Source: Rachicladosporium sp. CCFEE 5018
Taxonomy: Eukaryota > Ascomycota > Dothideomycetes > Cladosporiales > Cladosporiaceae
Length of the DNA: 64,000 nucleotides
Direction of reading: 5' to 3'
Assembly (NCBI GenBank): GCA_002077045.2
Contig: KZ111151.1
Coordinates: forward strand, 1,135,473 to 1,199,472
Shown: in pieces, positions 57,733 to 64,000 of the stretch
How the letters are laid out: each line of letters begins with the position of its first letter
Position numbering within the stretch: the stretch's first letter is position 1
Translations under genes and position numbers: made by a program
Notes under the pieces: generated by a model
What the model saw: the letters and a program-made list of their open reading frames with translations, nothing else
The model's database searches: none
What the model was told of the DNA's origin: nothing

Positions 57733-60489
57733 ATGTCACTTCCCACTCGCTCGAACACCGCCCAAAGCCGCTTTTCTCGTCAAGGCTTCGAACCCATAGC
57801 CGACAACCAGCACAACATGGCCGGCGATGCCACGATAGACATCCCTATGGAGCAAATGCACGATGGAGCTCCTCTCAAGCACACACAGACGGGAGCCTCA
57901 ACGCTGAAGAAGCGTGTCATGTTCCGAGGGCGGCGGAGGAAACCTGAGGCGCAAGCCGCGGCAGCAGGAGGGCATACAGGTTACGATGGGGAAGAGGATA
58001 CGATCACAGCTATGGGGAAGTTCTACAAGAGAGTCCTGGCGTTCAGCATCATCACGCGGTACCTGGTATATGTGCTTCCACTGGGATTGTGCATTGCAGT
58101 ACCAATCATTATCGGAGCCACAGCTGCGCAGAACGCTGAGATCGGCGGCGTGAGAATCGTATGGTTCTTCATGTGGGTGGAGGTGGCTTGGGTGAGCTTG
58201 TGGGTCAGCAAGATTGTCGCGCATTTCTTGCCATACCTGTTCCAATGGCTAGTCGGCGTGGTCAACAGTGGGATCCGGAAGTACTCGCTAGTCCTGCGAT
58301 CACTGGAGATCCCGCTCAGTCTGGTAGGGTGGGCAGTGACATCTCTGGCTACGTTCATGCCAATCATGACCAGGAACCCGACGACCAGGTCCTTGCCGAA
58401 AACGACCGATAATCCGGATCCAACTGGAGCGAAGTCTTGGGAATCAATCGTGCAAAAGATTTTGGCTGCGGCTGTCGTGGCTTCCTTGATCTACCTTGGA
58501 GAGAAGCTGATCATCCAATTGATCTCCATCAACTATCACCGGAAGCAATTCAGCTCGAGGATTCGGGAGAGCAAGCACAACGTCTACCTTCTGAGCGAGC
58601 TATATCAGGCCTCGATTGCGCTTTTCCCGGCTTACTGCAATGAATTCGCAGAGGAAGATTTTACGATCCGCGATGAGATCAATTTAGGTCTGAGCAAGGG
58701 CCGCGGCCATGCACGATCAGGCTCTAGGACGCCGATGAAGATACTCAACCACATGGGGAGGGTTGGAGACAAGATCAGCGGCGCCTTCGGCAATATTGCC
58801 TCGGAAATCACTGGACGTGAAGTCTTCAGCGCAGGGACTGCCCATGCCATCGTGACAGAGGCGCTGGAAAGGAAGCGATCGAGTGAGGCACTTGCGAAGC
58901 GGCTCTGGATGTCATTCGTAGTCGAAGGTCATGAGGCTCTGACACAGGAGGATCTGATGGACGTGCTTGGCGACCAGCACCGAGAGGATGCGGAAGAAGC
59001 TTTCCTCGCTCTGGATCAGGATGCGAATGGTGACATCTCTCTCGACGAGATGATCATGACTGTCGTTGACTTCGGCCGAGAGCGTAAAGCTATCACTACG
59101 AGCATGCACGATGTCGATCAAGCGATCAATGTACTGGACCGATTGTTCCTGGCCGTCGTCTTCCTCGCAGTTGTTTTCGTGTTCGTGGCGTTCCTCAACG
59201 CGAACTTCACAACGACACTGGCTACCACGGGTACTGCTCTTCTATCGCTCTCTTTCGTCTTCGCAGCTACTTGCCAGGAAGTCCTCGGAAGCTGCATCTT
59301 CCTCTTTGTCAAGCATCCATACGATATTGGCGATCGGGTCGATATCGGCTTAGACATGTACACGGTGGAGCACATCAGTCTGCTCTTCACTGTTTTCCGT
59401 CGAGTCAATGGCGTCAAGTGCGGTAGCATGTCGCAGATACCAAATATCGTGCTTAATACACAGAACATTGAGAACCTCAGTCGTAGCAAGGCGATGATGG
59501 AAGAGCTAGTTGTGAACGTCAGTTTTGACACTTCATTTGAGGACATCCAGATCCTGAAGAAGGAGCTGAGCACATTTGTAGCCGCTACAGATAATAGCCG
59601 CGACTTCCAGCAAGATATTAACATCGAGGTGCTCGGCACAACTGATATGAAGCAGCTCCAACTGCAAGTGCAGATCAAGCATAAGGGGAACTGGGCGAAC
59701 GAGACGCTTCGTGCCGCCCGCCGAAGCAAGTTCATGTGTGCACTTGTTGCCGCTCTGCGAGCCGTGCCGATTTACGGTCCAGGACAGGGCGACGAGGCAG
59801 CAGGCAGCGTCGGCAATCCAACATATTCTGTGGCGATCGACGACGCAATCGCAGTCCACAACAGGGATGCAGCAGCAAAAGCGAAGGAGGGAAAACGACT
59901 CGTGCCCACGAAAGTCATTGAAAAGGCGAAAGAGTCGCTCAGTCCAGTCACTTCCCGATCGCCAGGTGCCGGTCTGACCGCAAGCGACGCCCATGTCGTC
60001 GAAGACCTCAACGCCCGGAACCCAGCCGATGATCAAGCGCGGGATGAAGCCTGGATATCTGGCAACGATACCAGCACCCTCGGCCGGCAAAGCATCGATG
60101 AGCAAGATCTCGAGGATGTGCGTGGCCTACTACGTCGCGAGAGTACCCGCGGAAAGCGACGCGCCGGACAAAGCACACAGCCGGCGTACAATGGCCCGAG
60201 CGTACCTACCATCAACGAGCCGATATCTTACAGAGACTACGCCCACCCTGCGACCGGATTCGGCTCGGCCACGAATACTGCTTACAACCCGCCTTCATCA
60301 CGCGCACAGCAGGCGTATGCACCGCCAGTGGATGGTGCGCAAATGAGTCAGATGCCTGCGCGGCAGGCCAGCAACCCGTATAGGAACAGGAGTGAGAGCG
60401 CAGCGAGGAAGCCGATGAGTCCTACGGCTGGGAATGGGGATATGGGGGATGAAGAGTTTGCGAATTTGAGACCGTATTCTGGGGTCTAG
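57733..60489 (+). CDS. EF-hand MscS-type mechanosensitive channel (Msy-like), copy B
   Basis: 918 aa. Same topology as copy A but with family-typical residues at the key points: EF loop DQDANGDISLDE (Gly433), QIPNIVLN with Pro570-Asn571, and VNVSFDTS after the beta domain. Two small compensating length changes (one extra residue near DEINLGLS, one fewer at GLDMY) leave the total equal to copy A. The 3' third (from about 60,065) is nearly identical to copy A, while the middle is the most diverged coding segment of the block. Copy B is the better candidate for the ancestral form. Confidence 0.9.
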   Translation: MSLPTRSNTAQSRFSRQGFEPIADNQHNMAGDATIDIPMEQMHDGAPLKHTQTGASTLKKRVMFRGRRRKPEAQAAAAGGHTGYDGEEDTITAMGKFYKRVLAFSIITRYLVYVLPLGLCIAVPIIIGATAAQNAEIGGVRIVWFFMWVEVAWVSLWVSKIVAHFLPYLFQWLVGVVNSGIRKYSLVLRSLEIPLSLVGWAVTSLATFMPIMTRNPTTRSLPKTTDNPDPTGAKSWESIVQKILAAAVVASLIYLGEKLIIQLISINYHRKQFSSRIRESKHNVYLLSELYQASIALFPAYCNEFAEEDFTIRDEINLGLSKGRGHARSGSRTPMKILNHMGRVGDKISGAFGNIASEITGREVFSAGTAHAIVTEALERKRSSEALAKRLWMSFVVEGHEALTQEDLMDVLGDQHREDAEEAFLALDQDANGDISLDEMIMTVVDFGRERKAITTSMHDVDQAINVLDRLFLAVVFLAVVFVFVAFLNANFTTTLATTGTALLSLSFVFAATCQEVLGSCIFLFVKHPYDIGDRVDIGLDMYTVEHISLLFTVFRRVNGVKCGSMSQIPNIVLNTQNIENLSRSKAMMEELVVNVSFDTSFEDIQILKKELSTFVAATDNSRDFQQDINIEVLGTTDMKQLQLQVQIKHKGNWANETLRAARRSKFMCALVAALRAVPIYGPGQGDEAAGSVGNPTYSVAIDDAIAVHNRDAAAKAKEGKRLVPTKVIEKAKESLSPVTSRSPGAGLTASDAHVVEDLNARNPADDQARDEAWISGNDTSTLGRQSIDEQDLEDVRGLLRRESTRGKRRAGQSTQPAYNGPSVPTINEPISYRDYAHPATGFGSATNTAYNPPSSRAQQAYAPPVDGAQMSQMPARQASNPYRNRSESAARKPMSPTAGNGDMGDEEFANLRPYSGV

Positions 60490-60788
60490 TGGGCTTTTGT
60501 AAGACGTTTTGAGATTGATGGGGATAGGGATAGAGCATTGGTGCATAGCGTGGCGTCTAAAAATTGTTGCGAACTGGGTGGGATACATGGCGTTGGCATA
60601 TTAGAGCTCAGACTGTAGCGAAGAGCTCGGCAGACTGGGCTCGAGATCACGGCGCGGCTACGAGCTGATGCTGGTTGCACTTCGGAACGATGGATCCAAA
60701 AGCACTCATGTAGCATTAGATGTCTTAACAGATCATTATACGTGCGTCCCCGACGTGTACTGTGGTATCCCCCTCTTCATCTCCCTAT

Positions 60789-63700
60789 CTAAACCACTAT
60801 GCCTCTCCTTGCCACATTACCTCCCTCGCTACTTACGATCGCCCACTCAGCAACCGTAGCACCCGTTCCATTCTTCTCATTGGCCGTCCCAACCGTCGCC
60901 TGGTTTCCACCGATACTGAGCGTAGCATACCTCCCGCTCCAGACTGGCGTGCTCAGCGTGGCGTTGGTGGTGTTACTACTGTAAGCCACGATAGCGTCGG
61001 CTGTCGCAGCATCGTAGGCATTGCTGATCGAGACGTTGGTACTCGACGTCACATTCGCGATCTCCGAGCCTGAGGGCGATGAAGAGTTAGAGAATGTCAC
61101 TGCGTAGGAAGTAGGAGGCGACTGTGCCCAATCGAAGCGGATCTCCGTGATTGGAACGAAGGGCTCCGGTAGCTCGACGGTGATGGATGAGGTAATATTC
61201 GACTGTGTTGGCTGCCATTTGGTTGAGGTCGCGCCGTCGACTGCTGCCAGAGGGAACTGGCCGGGGGAGTAAGTGTAGTCGGAGGAGACGGGCTGGCATT
61301 GGGCGATATTGCCGGCGATGGTCTTGTTGTAGCCTGACATGCGATTGGCGATTGTCACCGTACCGTTCGGGAGGAGGGAGTAGGCTGCTGCGGTGCTGTT
61401 TTCGCTATTGATGCCGATTGTGATCGGGATCGCGGCCGTGGCGAAGGTAGTGTTGGCGCTTGGCAAAGAATTAGTAAGGCGCTGCAGAGTCGTATGGGTT
61501 GCATTCGAGGTAGCATTGATGGGCCAGCCGTTCCAGTAGATGGTCCTGTAGTTGAGGTTCTGGATCTGTGGTGGGAGACTCGGGTCGATGTTGAAGCTAT
61601 TGATGTTCAGTCGCAGACCAAGGTAGCCGAACACTGCGACTCTGTTTGCTCCACCAATACCAGTGAGAAACGGATACGCTGGATGTGTACCACCATTTGT
61701 GGTATAGTCGTCCGTCAGTTGCTCGCTGAACTGGAACCACGGTTGGCGGGTGTATGGCTGGCTGCCGTAAAGATCGTAGGTGTATGACGAGCATCCAGAC
61801 GGCGAGATCTCGTTGGCAATGATACTGAATACTCCGTAAGTCATACCTGGTCCTGCTAGTGACTGCTTGCCAGCATAGTAGTCCAGATCGCTGAGCGAGT
61901 ACGGGTTGGGGTAGTCGAGGAAGTCATCAATCAACACGACATCTGCTTGTTTGACCGAGATCGAGCCATTCATGGTCTGGTACTCCAAAATGATGTTTGC
62001 CGGATCGTAGACAGGCACCTCGATGAGACTTGAGATGTTGGCCCATGTCTCATTCACTGGAAGCCCAAGCCTCTCACGGAAGACATTTGCGTTGTCGATG
62101 TGAGTCTTCATCAGCACCATCGTGTATCCAACGTTGGTTTGGAAGTTGGCGTACTCATCCGGGTCCGTAGCGTTGTAGAGGTAGTACTTTCCGGCGGTCT
62201 CATTGTAAGTCACGACGTCTGCGTAGAACTGGGCTACTGCATCATACACGGGAAAGAGCTCCTCACGCCAGAACAGTGTGTCGCCAGTGACAACCCAGTA
62301 ATTGTAGACTTCGAGGCCGATGTCTCCATTGATATGGTACTCGTAGTCGAAGCACGGCCCAGTGCCTGTGCAATTACCGAACCTGCCAGACGTCCAGGAG
62401 TACACGGCGCCATCCGGGGAGAACTTGCCGGTCTGATTTTGAGAGGACTGATACGCGGTCTGCACATTCGCCTTGGCCTGAGGCAGCCTCTCAGTGCGGT
62501 ATCTCGCGATCTGCTTCGCTGCTTGCGGGTACGCAACGACGAGTCCCGGTGCCATCCACACTTCAGCATCCCAGAAAATGAAGCCTGCGTAGCTGTCGCT
62601 GCCCAGACCACCAACGGCGATGCTGTTGACGTCGAGTTGCGTGTTATTGCCTGCCGCTGCGATAGCGTTCGAGCCAATGGTCTCTTTGAGGAGGTGGAAA
62701 GGGTTGGTCACGGCGGTGATCTGCAGTTCAATGATGTTCTCATCGTCGGGAAGCGTGCCATTCTCGGGGTAGCGGAAACTGTCCACGCTGTCCTTAGTCA
62801 TGATGCTCTCCCATTCTGCGATGTGAGATCCTAGGAGTTTGACGTAGCCTGCCTTCGCCGCAGTACAAGAGGCGTTGTATGCAGTGGTCTGAGGGTCATT
62901 GAACGCGTCGCTTGATGCACCACCGACGTACTTGGTGAAGGTGCTTGTCTGTCCAGCTTTGAGCGCAACGCTCAGAGCCTGTGCAATAGTCGAGCTGTTC
63001 GATCCAATGACTGCTGAGTCTGTGAAGTTGGACACTGGGCTCGACTCGCAGCGGTCGTCGGCGACAAGCGAAGAGTAGAGGTAAGCTGTAACATTCGACA
63101 GTCCATTCGGGCTTACAGCAGTCCAAATGATGGGCTCCTTCGGCTCGTACCCCTTACCGACGAACTGTGTTCTGAGCGCGCCATCGCCCTCGAGCAGATC
63201 GACTACGGTGGCGTTCACATCTCTCGATGCTGTGATCTTCAGCTGCACAGCTGCCTGATTTACGTAAAGCTTGTGTACGAGCATCTGGTACTCGATGTCA
63301 ACCGCAGGACCATCCGTAGGTGACCAGGTATATCGCCAGTTCATCGTTCCAGCGCCAATATCGAGCGTGGAGGCAAAGCCAGATATCTGCTCCGAAGGCA
63401 CGCCGGCAGTGAGGACTTGGCCGTTGATCGAGACATGGAGACCGCTCCAGTGCGGCACACCGCTAATGACGCTCTCGCCGCCGTATTGGTTGAGCCACTG
63501 CATCGCTGTCAGTCGTCGGACCTTTGTCAAGGAAGTACAACGCACCTCAAAGTTGGTTCCGTTAGTCGTCGGCTGCGAATCCCAAAACCCGGCGATCGTG
63601 CCGAAAGTCTGACGCCTGTCAAACAAAGGCCACCCATTGATATTGTCACCATTGACTTGCGTATCGACCTCGAAGAATGGTCCTACAGCTGCTAAGTTGA

Positions 63701-63959
63701 TCCCAAGGTAGCCATTGGAAAGTTGCATTCGAGATTGGTAGTGGCCCTGATCCAGATTCGTCGTCGTGAGACGCCAGTTGGCGTCGTCCCATGTCGTGCC
63801 ATCGAAGCGGGTGGAGTAGATTTTGGAGTGTACAAGGCTAGGCGATGCGAGTACGAGAGGCAGTATGAGGGCGAGCATCGTGTCTAGAGAGGTCAGAATG
63901 ATTAGTACGAGCCATGTTGGACGGGAATGGTAGTAGGTGCGCCGTGATGGGGCCATCAT
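60789..63959 (-). CDS. ATH1: Acid trehalase, glycoside hydrolase family 65
   Basis: 1,056 aa from ATG 63959. Secreted or vacuolar enzyme that hydrolyses trehalose to glucose, supporting use of external trehalose and stress recovery. An alternative start, ATG 63878, gives a classic signal peptide (MLALILPLVLASPSLVHS) directly before KIYSTRFDGTTWDDANW; the sequence before it contains branch- and acceptor-like motifs (ACTAATC, CTCTAG), so the longer start may run through a leader intron. GH65 N-terminal domain: SNGYLGINLAAVGPFFEVD. Catalytic (alpha/alpha)6 region: GFIFWDAEVWMAPGL, DYEYHINGDIGLEVYNYW and a long body rich in NxS/T sites. The C-terminal ~200 residues (SSDYTYSPGQFPLAAVDG, STKWQP) resemble an F5/8-type discoidin module, as in fungal acid trehalases. 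The C terminus is duplicated at 42292-42413. Confidence 0.93.
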   Translation of the reverse strand: MMAPSRRTYYHSRPTWLVLIILTSLDTMLALILPLVLASPSLVHSKIYSTRFDGTTWDDANWRLTTTNLDQGHYQSRMQLSNGYLGINLAAVGPFFEVDTQVNGDNINGWPLFDRRQTFGTIAGFWDSQPTTNGTNFEVRCTSLTKVRRLTAMQWLNQYGGESVISGVPHWSGLHVSINGQVLTAGVPSEQISGFASTLDIGAGTMNWRYTWSPTDGPAVDIEYQMLVHKLYVNQAAVQLKITASRDVNATVVDLLEGDGALRTQFVGKGYEPKEPIIWTAVSPNGLSNVTAYLYSSLVADDRCESSPVSNFTDSAVIGSNSSTIAQALSVALKAGQTSTFTKYVGGASSDAFNDPQTTAYNASCTAAKAGYVKLLGSHIAEWESIMTKDSVDSFRYPENGTLPDDENIIELQITAVTNPFHLLKETIGSNAIAAAGNNTQLDVNSIAVGGLGSDSYAGFIFWDAEVWMAPGLVVAYPQAAKQIARYRTERLPQAKANVQTAYQSSQNQTGKFSPDGAVYSWTSGRFGNCTGTGPCFDYEYHINGDIGLEVYNYWVVTGDTLFWREELFPVYDAVAQFYADVVTYNETAGKYYLYNATDPDEYANFQTNVGYTMVLMKTHIDNANVFRERLGLPVNETWANISSLIEVPVYDPANIILEYQTMNGSISVKQADVVLIDDFLDYPNPYSLSDLDYYAGKQSLAGPGMTYGVFSIIANEISPSGCSSYTYDLYGSQPYTRQPWFQFSEQLTDDYTTNGGTHPAYPFLTGIGGANRVAVFGYLGLRLNINSFNIDPSLPPQIQNLNYRTIYWNGWPINATSNATHTTLQRLTNSLPSANTTFATAAIPITIGINSENSTAAAYSLLPNGTVTIANRMSGYNKTIAGNIAQCQPVSSDYTYSPGQFPLAAVDGATSTKWQPTQSNITSSITVELPEPFVPITEIRFDWAQSPPTSYAVTFSNSSSPSGSEIANVTSSTNVSISNAYDAATADAIVAYSSNTTNATLSTPVWSGRYATLSIGGNQATVGTANEKNGTGATVAEWAIVSSEGGNVARRGIVV

Positions 63960-64000
63960 GCCCTCGCGAGGAACTGCTCATGGCTACCACATGGCCCTCA

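Larger units (their letters stand above)
42514..60910 (+). repeat. Duplicated block, unit B (18.4 kb)
   Basis: Second copy of 24043-42413 in the same orientation, 26 bp longer. It starts abruptly after the gap, inside the cyclin upstream region, and its right end runs without a break into the rest of the trehalase gene, which unit A lacks. Confidence 0.97.

Noticed and set aside
24043..60910. A dosage-driven genuine segmental duplication of the DNA-damage kinase ATR
   Set aside because: Attractive biologically, but the exact coincidence of both repeat ends with the gap makes overlapping haplotigs the simpler explanation; left open pending read evidence.

Overview
The window is nuclear DNA of a filamentous ascomycete (Pezizomycotina, most likely a dothideomycete). 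Genes are dense and mostly have one or two introns of about 47-99 bp with CTAAC or CTGAC branch sites. The recognisable proteins (CFEM GPI protein, Asteroid-type XPG protein, Mec1/ATR, Msy-type EF-hand MscS channel, GH65 acid trehalase) fit that group. A heterozygous or hybrid black yeast such as Hortaea would suit the two-haplotype structure described below, but the species is an inference I hold with low confidence.

Left half (1-24,042), single copy. A small cysteine protein with a probable GC-AG intron; hypoxanthine-guanine phosphoribosyltransferase (3 exons, -); a 3.6 kb stretch without a recognisable gene; a Ran1/Sks1-like kinase (+); the spliceosomal kinase Prp4 (-, with two in-frame stopless introns); a secreted Gly/Ala/Ser-rich repeat protein (+); a SnoaL/NTF2-like protein (-); a cytidine-deaminase-superfamily protein (-) apparently frameshifted by a 7-bp tandem duplication; a GPI-anchored CFEM protein (+); mitochondrial ribosomal protein bL9m (-); a Ubp16-like membrane-anchored deubiquitinase (+); and TMA7 (-).

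Right half (24,043-64,000). An 18.4 kb block occurs twice in the same orientation, at 24,043-42,413 (unit A) and 42,514-60,910 (unit B), separated by exactly 100 N. Each unit carries, in order: a Pch1/cyclin-T-like cyclin (+), an Asteroid-type XPG protein (+), a small Cys/Ser-rich protein (-), a decayed coding region, COX16 (-), a Mec1/ATR kinase (+), an EF-hand MscS-type channel (+) and the 3' end of an acid trehalase (-). The trehalase is complete only after unit B. The two contigs break exactly at the two ends of the repeat, so the simplest reading is two overlapping haplotigs joined tail to head by a scaffold gap, that is, a false tandem duplication. Both copies keep open reading frames.

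The genes are mainly housekeeping: splicing, transcription elongation, DNA-damage checkpoint, mitochondrial translation and respiration, purine salvage. A few act at the cell surface or outside it (CFEM, Gly-rich protein, trehalase). I found no mobile element, CRISPR array, rRNA, tRNA or secondary-metabolite cluster, and no new multigene system. The observations most worth checking are the duplication and its patchy divergence, changes at conserved channel positions in MscS copy A, the deaminase frameshift, and the shared decayed gene upstream of COX16.
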